Shown here: positions 1 through 6,515 of the stretch, piece by piece
Position numbering within the stretch: position 1 is the stretch's first letter
Layout: each line of letters opens with the position of its first letter
Assembly: GCA_027023325.1 (NCBI GenBank)
Contig: JALVVQ010000176.1
Span: 1-10,896, forward strand
Direction of reading: 5' to 3'
DNA from: Campylobacteraceae bacterium
GTDB lineage: Bacteria; Campylobacterota; Campylobacteria; Campylobacterales; Sulfurovaceae
DNA: 10,896 nucleotides
Translations under genes and position numbers: made by a program
Notes under the pieces: model-generated
Database searches by the model: none
What the model saw: only the letters and a program-made list of their open reading frames with translations
What the model was told of the DNA's origin: nothing

Positions 1-30
1 GATGAAGTCATATCGGAAATACGATAAACC

Positions 31-57
31 TAAGTGATTTTAGATATAATAATTGCC
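31..57 (+). promoter_or_regulatory. Sigma-70 promoter of the biosynthetic operon
   Basis: TATAAT at 45-50 is a perfect -10 hexamer, preceded by a T-rich stretch (TTTTAGA at 38-44) and by TAAGTG at 31-36. This resembles the vegetative promoter pattern known from Campylobacter and Helicobacter, in which an extended T-rich -10 replaces a defined -35 box. No TTGACA-like hexamer stands 17 bp upstream. Transcription should start near 57, giving a leader of about 35 nt before the first ATG. It is the only good promoter seen ahead of the seven-gene run, so it probably drives the whole operon. Confidence 0.6.
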
Positions 58-91
58 TTTAAAATACCTATAGATACATAGAGGATACACC

Positions 92-367
92 ATGAATATT
101 TTTGACGATGATGATGACTACATGAGCACTACCCCCAAAGACAACTATTTTTCAGTTGCCAAAACGGCCAACCAGAATATCGTAGAGATGGAGCTTGAGA
201 AGCTTTTTCGCCGCTTTGCAGTCGCAGAAAAAATGCTTGAAGAGAGGGGGCTAGAGGAGGAGCATGAGCGCCTGATCAGTGCTTCTGTGGTGGATAGTGA
301 TATGGATATGAGAGTGGATTCACTCTTTATCGAGCTGGTAGGCAATATCGTCACGCAGTGTGAGTAG
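92..367 (+). CDS. DUF2018 family small helical protein (HP0242-like)
   Basis: A 91-residue acidic protein of unknown function. AGAGGA at 80-85 sits 6 nt before this ATG, which supports it over the in-frame ATG at 122. The N-terminus has a run of five Asp (residues 5-9). Residues 33-60 form an amphipathic, charged helix pattern (ELEKLFRRFAVAEKMLEERG) that matches the core of H. pylori HP0242 as I remember it. HP0242 is a DUF2018 protein whose crystal structure is an all-alpha intertwined homodimer. There is no signal peptide or membrane segment, so it should be cytoplasmic. It precedes the prenyl synthase and overlaps it by a few bases or abuts it, depending on that gene's start. The same neighbourhood recurs in other Campylobacterota, which suggests a conserved but undefined link. 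The family call rests on pattern memory, not on a search. Confidence 0.75.
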   Translation: MNIFDDDDDYMSTTPKDNYFSVAKTANQNIVEMELEKLFRRFAVAEKMLEERGLEEEHERLISASVVDSDMDMRVDSLFIELVGNIVTQCE

Positions 368-371
368 CAGT

Positions 372-1268
372 ATGATTGAAGCGGTTGAGAGGAAGATAGC
401 ACAATTTATCGTAGATCTGGATGATCAGGATACAGTAGTACTTTACAACAAACTCCCCCGAGGCAAAAGACTCCGGGCCAAATTGATTTTGAAGATTGCA
501 GGGGAGGGGATCATGGCAGTCAAGACGGCTGCGATCGTTGAGATGATCCATGCTGCCAGTCTGCTGCATGATGATGTAATCGATGATGCCTTTGTCCGCA
601 GAGGTGATGCCTCACTCAATGCACTTTATGGTAATAAAACAGCGATTATGTTTGGTGATGTCCTCTACTCCAAAGGCTTCTACGAGCTCAACAGCATTGA
701 CCGTGAAGTGGCAAAAGTAATTTCCAATGCGGTTGTGCAACTGAGTCTTGGTGAGCGCAATGATGTGCTGCTCTCTGCCTATTTCAATCACGATAAAGAG
801 AAATATCTCAAAATGATTTATCAAAAGACAGCCTCATTGATGGAGGCAAGTGCCGAGGCAGCGGCACTGCTGGCCGGAAAGCCTAGGGAAGTTTACCGAA
901 CTTATGGTAGAAACCTGGGGATAGCATTTCAGATGATTGATGATCTGTTGGATGTGACGCAGAGTGCAGAGCAGTTGGGTAAACCAGCCATGCATGACTA
1001 TGAAGAGGGCAAGGCAACGCTGCCTTTTATCTATCTGTATGAAGCGATGAATGATGAGGAAAAGGCGGCATTGTCTGCGCTACATGCGAGAGTGCTCAAG
1101 TCTGAAGACCAGCAGTGGATCGCTTCGATGATGCAGCAATACGGCATCATAGAGAAATGTTACGCCGAGGCAAGGCTGCTTATAGAGGAGGCTATCACGC
1201 TTATGCAGCATGCAGGTGAACACTCATTAGAGAAGATAGCCAGAGCGATGATAGAGAGGAGTTTTTAA
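372..1268 (+). CDS. ispB: Long-chain polyprenyl diphosphate synthase
   Basis: Condenses isopentenyl diphosphate units onto an allylic primer to make the polyprenyl tail, presumably of menaquinone in this phylum. Numbered from ATG 372 (298 aa), the protein shows GKRLR at 31-35, the first Asp-rich motif DDVID at 67-71, and the second, FQMIDDLLD, at 186-194. A lysine-rich GKATLP follows at about 213-218. The residue five before the first Asp motif is Ala, as in long-chain synthases such as E. coli IspB; short-chain enzymes carry a bulky aromatic there. Exact chain length cannot be read. A GTG at 360 in frame would add four residues and overlap the upstream gene by 8 nt, but neither start has a strong ribosome site (GAGTAG at 362-367 lies before 372). 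The gene ends in TAATG, overlapping hemA by one base, so translation is probably coupled. Confidence 0.88.
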   Translation: MIEAVERKIAQFIVDLDDQDTVVLYNKLPRGKRLRAKLILKIAGEGIMAVKTAAIVEMIHAASLLHDDVIDDAFVRRGDASLNALYGNKTAIMFGDVLYSKGFYELNSIDREVAKVISNAVVQLSLGERNDVLLSAYFNHDKEKYLKMIYQKTASLMEASAEAAALLAGKPREVYRTYGRNLGIAFQMIDDLLDVTQSAEQLGKPAMHDYEEGKATLPFIYLYEAMNDEEKAALSALHARVLKSEDQQWIASMMQQYGIIEKCYAEARLLIEEAITLMQHAGEHSLEKIARAMIERSF

Positions 1269-2608
1269 TGAATTACCAAGTGGTGAGTTTCAATTACAAA
1301 AAATGTGATCTGGATACCAGAGAACAGATTGCTTTCAAAGACGATGATGCGATTAGGGCATATCTCAATCTCCTGACAGGTTTTGATTTTGTGCTTGAGG
1401 CCTATATTGTCAATACCTGTAACCGTATCGAGATCGTTGCTGCGACCAAGGACAACTTCTCTACCTATCATACGATTTTGGGTCTTTTGAGCAAAACAAC
1501 GGGCGCTGATTTCTATATGCTTGAAAAAGCAGTACTGAACCTGGAAGATGAAGCGGCGATTGAACATATCTTCTCTGTGGTCTCTTCTTTGGACTCACTG
1601 GTGATCGGCGAGGCACAGATCACAGGGCAGGTCAAAGATGCCTTTAGACTCTCTTACGAGAATGGTACCGCAGGTAAAGAGCTCAACCGCGTGATCAGTT
1701 ATGCCGTCAAATGTGCTGCGCAGGTACGCAATGCCACTAATATCTCACAAAACCCCATCTCCATCGCTTCTGTGGCGGTAGCACAGGCGAAAGCAGATAT
1801 GAATGGCTCACTTGCCGGTATGACCGGCATCGTGGTCGGTAGTGGTGAAATGGGTAGACTGGCTGCCAAACACCTGCTCCGTGCCGATGCAGATGTGCTC
1901 TTGCTGTCTCGCACCAGAGAGAATGCACAGAAGCTTGCCGATGAGCTGGGAAGCGAAAATGTCAAAGTGGTAGAGATGGAGCGACTCCGTCGCCTGATCA
2001 ATCGCTATCGATTGCTGTTTACAGCTACCAGTGCCCCTGATCCAATCATTACCAATGCCATGGTGGAGTACAATGAAGCAGACAGGCTCTGGTTTGATAT
2101 GGCGATCCCACGGGATATCGAAGAGATGGAAGAGGAGAATATCAAAGTCTACCGCATTGATGATCTCCAGAGTATCTCCAAGAGTAACCATGCCATGAGA
2201 GAAGAACAGGCACTCAAGGCGACAGAAGTGGTAGAGCGGTATACCAAAGAGTTCTATCTGTGGCTTCAGGCATTGACGATTGAGCCGCTGATTAAGGGTA
2301 TGCGACTCTCTATCAATGAAGTGATTGAGGGAGAGGTGGCGCGCTCTGTCAAGAAGGGCTATCTTCCCGAACAGTTTAGCGACAACGCCAAGCGCATGAT
2401 TACGCAGGTCTTTGACAAGTACCTGCATGTACCGACCAAAAACCTGAGAGACTTGGCGAAGCAAAATGATGGTCAGGCAGCCGTCAATGCCTTCAAGCGA
2501 GTGTTTGAAATCACAACAGATGATGTCGATCTGGCACAGTACAAGCAGAAGAAAATGCAAAAACCTTCCCCGGAAATGATGCAGCAACTCAAAGGAGAGA
2601 ACAGATGA
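1268..2608 (+). CDS. hemA: Glutamyl-tRNA reductase
   Basis: Reduces glutamyl-tRNA(Glu) with NADPH to glutamate-1-semialdehyde, the first committed step of the C5 tetrapyrrole pathway in the cytoplasm. At 446 aa it is of normal family length. The catalytic cysteine is Cys51 in NTCNRIEIV (49-57). The signature SSLDSLVIGEAQITGQ is at 106-121. The NADPH-binding Rossmann motif GSGEMG is at 191-196, inside a domain at about 180-305. The C-terminal part (about 320-415) is the helical dimerisation domain, followed by a charged tail. AGGAG at 1257-1261, 6 nt before the ATG, is a good ribosome site. The gene starts inside the stop codon of the prenyl synthase and ends in an ATGA overlap with proS. Glutamate-1-semialdehyde aminotransferase (hemL) and hemB are not in the window. 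Confidence 0.97.
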   Translation: MNYQVVSFNYKKCDLDTREQIAFKDDDAIRAYLNLLTGFDFVLEAYIVNTCNRIEIVAATKDNFSTYHTILGLLSKTTGADFYMLEKAVLNLEDEAAIEHIFSVVSSLDSLVIGEAQITGQVKDAFRLSYENGTAGKELNRVISYAVKCAAQVRNATNISQNPISIASVAVAQAKADMNGSLAGMTGIVVGSGEMGRLAAKHLLRADADVLLLSRTRENAQKLADELGSENVKVVEMERLRRLINRYRLLFTATSAPDPIITNAMVEYNEADRLWFDMAIPRDIEEMEEENIKVYRIDDLQSISKSNHAMREEQALKATEVVERYTKEFYLWLQALTIEPLIKGMRLSINEVIEGEVARSVKKGYLPEQFSDNAKRMITQVFDKYLHVPTKNLRDLAKQNDGQAAVNAFKRVFEITTDDVDLAQYKQKKMQKPSPEMMQQLKGENR

Positions 2609-4311
2609 GATTTACCCAACTACTGATCCCAACTACCAAGGAAGCTCCCAGCGATGCCGTGCTTCCCAGCCATATCTATTTGACCAGGGCAGGCTATATC
2701 CAAAGTATAGGGAGTGGGCTTTACAATTTTCTTCCACTGGGGAAAAGAGTATTGGACAATGTCCGACAAGTAGCCAAAGAGGAACTGGACAAGGCAGGGT
2801 GCCAAGAGGTGGATCTGGCCTTTGTGACACCAGCAAGTCTCTGGGAAGAGAGTGGCCGTTTTGAAAAGTATGGCAAGGAGCTTTTACGCTTCAAAGACAG
2901 AAAGAGCAATGATTTTGTGCTGGGACCTACCCATGAGGAGATGATGGTGAATCTCGTTCGCCAGACAGTCAAAAGCTACAAGCAGCTACCAATCAATCTG
3001 TATCAGATTAAGACAAAATTTCGTGATGAGATTAGACCAAGGTTTGGATTGATGAGGGGACGAGAATTTTTGATGAAAGATGGCTATAGTTTTGCGGCAG
3101 ATGAAGAGGGGATGCGGGCAGACTTTGACCTGATGGAGCAGACCTACAGCCGTATCTTTGAGCGTCTGGGGCTGGATTATCGTATCGTAGAGGCAGACAG
3201 TGGTGCCATTGGCGGCAGTGGGAGTAAAGAGTTTATGGTGATTGCGGATAGTGGAGAGGATACGATCGTCGTCTGTGACAGCTGTGACTATGGTGCCAAT
3301 ATCGAAGCGGCTACAAGAGCACCTTTTGTATGCGAAGCAGAAGAGCCGGAAATCAGTATGTCCAGCAAGTTCAGGACAGAGGGGGTCAAGACGATTGATG
3401 ATCTGGCAGTATTTTTCCATGTCGATCCCTACTATCTGGTCAAAACAGTGGCAATGAAAGCACTCTATGACGAAGGAGAGAGTAAGATCGTGTTGTTTGC
3501 ACTCAGAGGTAGCGATACGCTAGAGGAGACCAAAGCCTGCAATGCAGTCGATGCCAATGAGTTGGTGGAAGTCTCCGAGGAGGAGCTAATGACAGCGGGA
3601 CTCGTACCTGGTTTTATGGGACCACACACACTCCCTGAAGGCATCACAATCGTGTATGATGAGGGGCTCAAAGAGGGCAAAAGCCTGATCTGTGGTGCTA
3701 ATGAAGAGGATTACCATTTTGTGGGGTTTGATCTGCGAGGCGTAGCAGTAGCCTATCATGATTTGGTAGCCGTGCAGGCTGGAGATGGCTGTCCACGATG
3801 CAATGGCAAGCTCAAGCATACCAAAGGGATAGAAGTAGGACACATCTTCCAGCTGGGGACACGATACAGTGCGCCGCTTAAGGCAGAGTTCCTAGATGAA
3901 AACGGTAAATCCAAGCCCTTTGCTATGGGCACTTATGGGATCGGCATCAGCCGCCTGTTGGCAGCCATTATTGAGCAGCATCATGATGACAAGGGATGTA
4001 TCTGGACCAAGGCATCAGCACCGTTTGCTGTACAAATCATTGTCTCAAATGTTAAAAAAGAGGAGGAGTGTAAGGCGGGAGAAAAGCTGTATGAGGCACT
4101 TCGATCCAAAGGCGTAGAGGTGCTCCTGGATGACCGCAAAGAGCGCTTTGGCTTCAAAATGAAAGATTTCGAATTGATTGGTATTCCGTTGGCAGTGGTG
4201 ATTGGGAAGAATCTGTCAGAGGGCAAGGTAGAGATCGTGACACGGGATGGATTGGTAAAAGAGGAGATTGACGCTGCGGTAATAGCAGACGAAGTACTGA
4301 GGAGGCTCTGA
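2605..4311 (+). CDS. proS: Prolyl-tRNA synthetase, bacterial type with editing domain
   Basis: Class II aminoacyl-tRNA synthetase that charges tRNA(Pro) in the cytoplasm. At 568 aa it is almost the length of the E. coli enzyme (572). Motif 1 lies around residues 46-82, motif 2 around 140-163 (RDEIRPRFGLMRGREF), and motif 3 around 441-454 (GTYGIGISRLLAAI). The stretch at about 225-400 between motifs 2 and 3 is the INS editing domain. Lys280 in LVKTVAMKA aligns with the lysine of E. coli ProRS needed to hydrolyse Ala-tRNA(Pro), so editing is probably active. The last ~95 residues are the anticodon-binding domain (LLDDRKERFGFKMKDFELIG at 507-526). AAAGGAG at 2591-2597 stands 7 nt before the ATG, which overlaps the hemA stop as ATGA. 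Confidence 0.97.
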   Translation: MRFTQLLIPTTKEAPSDAVLPSHIYLTRAGYIQSIGSGLYNFLPLGKRVLDNVRQVAKEELDKAGCQEVDLAFVTPASLWEESGRFEKYGKELLRFKDRKSNDFVLGPTHEEMMVNLVRQTVKSYKQLPINLYQIKTKFRDEIRPRFGLMRGREFLMKDGYSFAADEEGMRADFDLMEQTYSRIFERLGLDYRIVEADSGAIGGSGSKEFMVIADSGEDTIVVCDSCDYGANIEAATRAPFVCEAEEPEISMSSKFRTEGVKTIDDLAVFFHVDPYYLVKTVAMKALYDEGESKIVLFALRGSDTLEETKACNAVDANELVEVSEEELMTAGLVPGFMGPHTLPEGITIVYDEGLKEGKSLICGANEEDYHFVGFDLRGVAVAYHDLVAVQAGDGCPRCNGKLKHTKGIEVGHIFQLGTRYSAPLKAEFLDENGKSKPFAMGTYGIGISRLLAAIIEQHHDDKGCIWTKASAPFAVQIIVSNVKKEEECKAGEKLYEALRSKGVEVLLDDRKERFGFKMKDFELIGIPLAVVIGKNLSEGKVEIVTRDGLVKEEIDAAVIADEVLRRL

Positions 4312-4712
4312 TGATAGTGGGTATTATCCCTCTGTTCTTTTTGGAACTGTTTGTTTCGATGAAGGTTGGTGATATCATAGGATTTGTGCCCAGTGTCTTG
4401 TGGATAGTGCTTACTATGATTGCCGGTAGTACGCTGTTGCGCCTTTCTCCCTATACCTTCATGGGCAATATTATGTCGGTCAAAATGGGAAAACTCGACC
4501 CAAGAAGTGCCAACAGCGCCAGCATGTCCTATCTTCTTGGCTCGGTTTTCCTCATTATTCCAGGGGTGATTACTGATTTTCTTGCTGTGCTCCTACTCCT
4601 GTATACACTCTATTTACAATTGTCAGCTAAAATGAGACCTCAACAACAAAACAGATATAAACATACAAAAGGAGACAGTGATGTCATTGATGTCGAAATT
4701 ATTGATGAGTAG
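4311..4712 (+). CDS. fxsA: FxsA-like small integral membrane protein
   Basis: A 133-residue inner-membrane protein of the FxsA family. The family name comes from a protein whose overproduction relieves phage T7 exclusion by the F plasmid; its normal cell role is unknown. Hydrophobic segments lie at about residues 1-15, 22-44 and 74-104. The family signature region is YLLGSVFLIIPGVITDFLAV (74-93). The tail after residue 105 is polar and ends in VIDVEIIDE, similar to FxsA tails. GAGGAGG at 4299-4305, 5 nt before the ATG, is the strongest ribosome site in the window, and the gene overlaps the proS stop as TGATG. From memory, a membrane protein occupies the same slot between proS and hemC in C. 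jejuni. Its last 32 nt also encode the start of the next gene. Confidence 0.85.
   Translation: MIVGIIPLFFLELFVSMKVGDIIGFVPSVLWIVLTMIAGSTLLRLSPYTFMGNIMSVKMGKLDPRSANSASMSYLLGSVFLIIPGVITDFLAVLLLLYTLYLQLSAKMRPQQQNRYKHTKGDSDVIDVEIIDE
4667..4675 (+). promoter_or_regulatory. Ribosome binding site deciding the start of the DsbC-like gene
   Basis: AAAAGGAGA lies within the coding sequence of the FxsA-like gene. AGGAG (4670-4674) is 6 nt before ATG 4681, only 3 nt before GTG 4678, and 15 nt before the next ATG at 4690. ATG 4681 is therefore the best start. Confidence 0.7.
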
Positions 4713-5508
4713 TGTTGCCGCTACTTTGGCGCTTAGTGCAGGTACCTTTAATATAGAACAGTTTGTCAAGAAAAATGTGGTCAAAAATCCTCAGGTAAAA
4801 GTAAATAAAGTAGATACGGTCAGCACCAAAAAGATTCCAGGAGATAACAATTGGAATGCCTATTTGGTGATGGTTAACCTCACTTTTAAAGGGAAAGATG
4901 TTAAAGAACCTATGACAATCTTTGTCGATGAAAAGAGCGGTCTGGCTACGATGAGTTTGATGAATGCAAATACTGGAAAAGACTATCAGCGAACCATCAA
5001 GCCCAGTATGTCTGACAGCTACTACGATGAGACCCATTTGATAGCCGGAGACAAGAATGCCAAACACAAAATGGTGATTTTCTCTGATCCTCAATGTCCT
5101 TTCTGTATTCAGTATGTTCCGGGTGTACTGAAGGATTTTAGAGAGAAAAAAGGTGATGTGGCACTCTATTATTATCATATGCCACTCTTGAGACTACATC
5201 CCGTATCTGAAGTATTGACAAGAGTCATGGAGTCACTCCAAAAAGAGGGAAAAGTTGATCAGGCAATGAAGGTATATGGATTAAAGATCGCAGCAAACGA
5301 GAAAAATGAAGATAAAATTCTTGCAGCACTCAAAAAGCAGCTAAAGTTAGAGATAAGCAAAGAGGCAATCGGCAAAAAAGAGATTAAAATGGCTGTAAAG
5401 AAAGATATGAGTGCAGCCACACAGATGATGGTACGTGGTACGCCAAGTGTTTATTTTGATGGCGAATTTGATACAAGCAGAGACAAGTATAAGCAATTCC
5501 TAAAATAA
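4681..5508 (+). CDS. Secreted DsbC/DsbG-like thiol:disulfide oxidoreductase
   Basis: Probably a periplasmic disulfide oxidase or isomerase. Numbered from ATG 4681 (275 aa), residues 1-20 form a signal peptide (MSLMSKLLMSSVAATLALSA) with one Lys and a hydrophobic core. Residues ~25-120 are a separate N-terminal region, probably the dimerisation part. A thioredoxin-fold domain follows, starting near VIFSDPQCPFC. The redox motif is CPFC at 139-142, and the cis-proline loop is RGTPSVYF, with Thr254-Pro255. Thr before the cis-Pro is typical of DsbC/DsbG, whereas DsbA usually has Val. The overall build resembles the dimeric H. pylori oxidoreductase HP0231, which from its locus number lies a few genes from hemC in that species. 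The gene overlaps the FxsA-like gene by 32 nt and is followed 10 nt later by hemC. Whether it oxidises or isomerises cannot be read from the sequence. Lys content is high and codon use more AT-rich than in hemA. Confidence 0.85.
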   Translation: MSLMSKLLMSSVAATLALSAGTFNIEQFVKKNVVKNPQVKVNKVDTVSTKKIPGDNNWNAYLVMVNLTFKGKDVKEPMTIFVDEKSGLATMSLMNANTGKDYQRTIKPSMSDSYYDETHLIAGDKNAKHKMVIFSDPQCPFCIQYVPGVLKDFREKKGDVALYYYHMPLLRLHPVSEVLTRVMESLQKEGKVDQAMKVYGLKIAANEKNEDKILAALKKQLKLEISKEAIGKKEIKMAVKKDMSAATQMMVRGTPSVYFDGEFDTSRDKYKQFLK

Positions 5509-5518
5509 GGGTATAAGT

Positions 5519-6472
5519 GTGGAGAAAATAGTCATCGCGACGCGTGCCAGCCAGCTGGCACTATGGCAGGCATATCATATCAAAGAGCATATAGAGCAGC
5601 AATTCCCTGAAGTAGAAGTTGTACTCAATAAAATCACAAGCAGGGGTGACAAGATACTTGATCGTCCGCTTGCATTGGTGGGAGGCAAAGGTCACTTTAC
5701 CAAAGAACTGGAAGATGAGATGCTCTCCGGCAATGCGGATCTGGCGGTACATTCTCTCAAGGATGTCCCTACCTATATCCCAGAGGGTCTAGAGCTTTGT
5801 GCGATTACGACACGACAGGATCAGAGCGATCTGTTTCTCTCGCACACCTATGCTTCTTTGGAAGCGCTACCCCATGGGGCGGTCGTGGGGACGACAAGTC
5901 TCCGAAGAAGAATGCAGCTATTGCAGAAGCGTCCTGACTTAAAAGTCAAAGATCTCAGAGGCAATGTGAACACACGACTTAGAAAGCTCTCAGAGGGGCA
6001 GTATGATGCTATCGTACTTGCTTATATTGGTTTGCAGAGGTTAGATTTGCTGAAAAATATTCCTTATACGCAAAAGCTTGACTTTATGATTCCTCCTATG
6101 GGACAGGCTTCGCTGGGTATTGAGATTGTTTCCAGCAATGCGCGTGTCAGAGAGATAGCAATGAGTCTAAATGATGAAGAGAGCCAACTTTGCGCAAAGC
6201 TTGAAAGAGACTTTGTCTCTGCTATAGGCGCGGGCTGCTCTGCACCTGTGGCAGTCAATGTCAAAGTAAAAAAAGAGACAGTAGAGATCGTAGCGATGCT
6301 GGGCTATCCTGATGGTACACATATTTTACAGGAGTATGCAACTGCTTCACTGGACAGATACGAAAATATCGGTATGGAATTGGCTGAAAAAATGATTTCA
6401 AAGGGTGCCATTACCCTGCTTGAAAAAGCAGAAGAGATTGCTTTTAAGGACGAAATGCCTGAGAGAATTTAA
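5519..6472 (+). CDS. hemC: Porphobilinogen deaminase (hydroxymethylbilane synthase)
   Basis: Polymerises four porphobilinogen molecules to hydroxymethylbilane, the linear precursor of uroporphyrinogen III, in the cytoplasm. At 317 aa it is of normal length. It starts with GTG; AAGGG at 5507-5511, 7 nt upstream and overlapping the previous stop, supports this start, and the protein begins in register with the family (IVIATRASQLALWQA). HSLKD at 78-82 carries the catalytic Asp82. The Arg-rich cofactor-binding stretch is at 126-155 (TSLRRRMQL, then DLRGNVNTRLRKL). Cys240 in AIGAGCSAPV is the attachment point of the dipyrromethane cofactor. Residues 195-200 read GQASLG where the family usually has GQGALG. 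It is the last gene of the operon, and no hairpin terminator is visible after it. Confidence 0.96.
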   Translation: MEKIVIATRASQLALWQAYHIKEHIEQQFPEVEVVLNKITSRGDKILDRPLALVGGKGHFTKELEDEMLSGNADLAVHSLKDVPTYIPEGLELCAITTRQDQSDLFLSHTYASLEALPHGAVVGTTSLRRRMQLLQKRPDLKVKDLRGNVNTRLRKLSEGQYDAIVLAYIGLQRLDLLKNIPYTQKLDFMIPPMGQASLGIEIVSSNARVREIAMSLNDEESQLCAKLERDFVSAIGAGCSAPVAVNVKVKKETVEIVAMLGYPDGTHILQEYATASLDRYENIGMELAEKMISKGAITLLEKAEEIAFKDEMPERI

Positions 6473-6480
6473 TTTTGACT

Positions 6481-6506
6481 TTTTTCTGATAGAATAGCTG
6501 TAAAAA
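6481..6506 (+). promoter_or_regulatory. Possible promoter of the kinase/regulator pair
   Basis: The 43-nt spacer between hemC and the kinase ATG contains a T-run (TTTTTCTGA, 6481-6489) directly before TAGAAT at 6490-6495. This fits the T-rich extended -10 pattern of Campylobacterota promoters with one mismatch to TATAAT. Transcription would start near 6502, leaving a very short leader. With no terminator after hemC, some read-through from the operon is also likely. Confidence 0.4.
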
Positions 6507-6508
6507 TT

Positions 6509-6515
6509 GAGGGTG
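6509..6515 (+). promoter_or_regulatory. Ribosome binding site of the sensor kinase, start ambiguous
   Basis: GAGGGTG precedes ATG 6516, with GAGG ending only 3 nt before that ATG. Downstream TTG codons at 6522 and 6525 have more usual spacing. TTG 6507 has no upstream site. The choice changes the protein by at most a few residues ahead of the signal sequence. Confidence 0.4.

Noticed and set aside
11..26. Small hairpin TATCG-GAAATA-CGATA upstream of the first promoter
   Set aside because: Five base pairs is within chance in this composition, and no known operator is recognised.
1808..2587. Long minus-strand open frame (259 codons) opposite hemA
   Set aside because: It lies entirely antisense to a clear hemA gene, has no recognisable domain or ribosome site, and its composition is what the hemA codon pattern would produce on the opposite strand.
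3274..3803. Two CxxC pairs in ProRS (Cys224/227 and Cys396/399) as a novel zinc site
   Set aside because: Such cysteine pairs flanking the editing domain occur on and off in bacterial ProRS, so this is ordinary family variation.
6475..6480. TTGACT as a -35 box for the kinase promoter
   Set aside because: It is only 9 bp from the TAGAAT hexamer, far from the usual 17 bp spacing, and no other -10 fits it.
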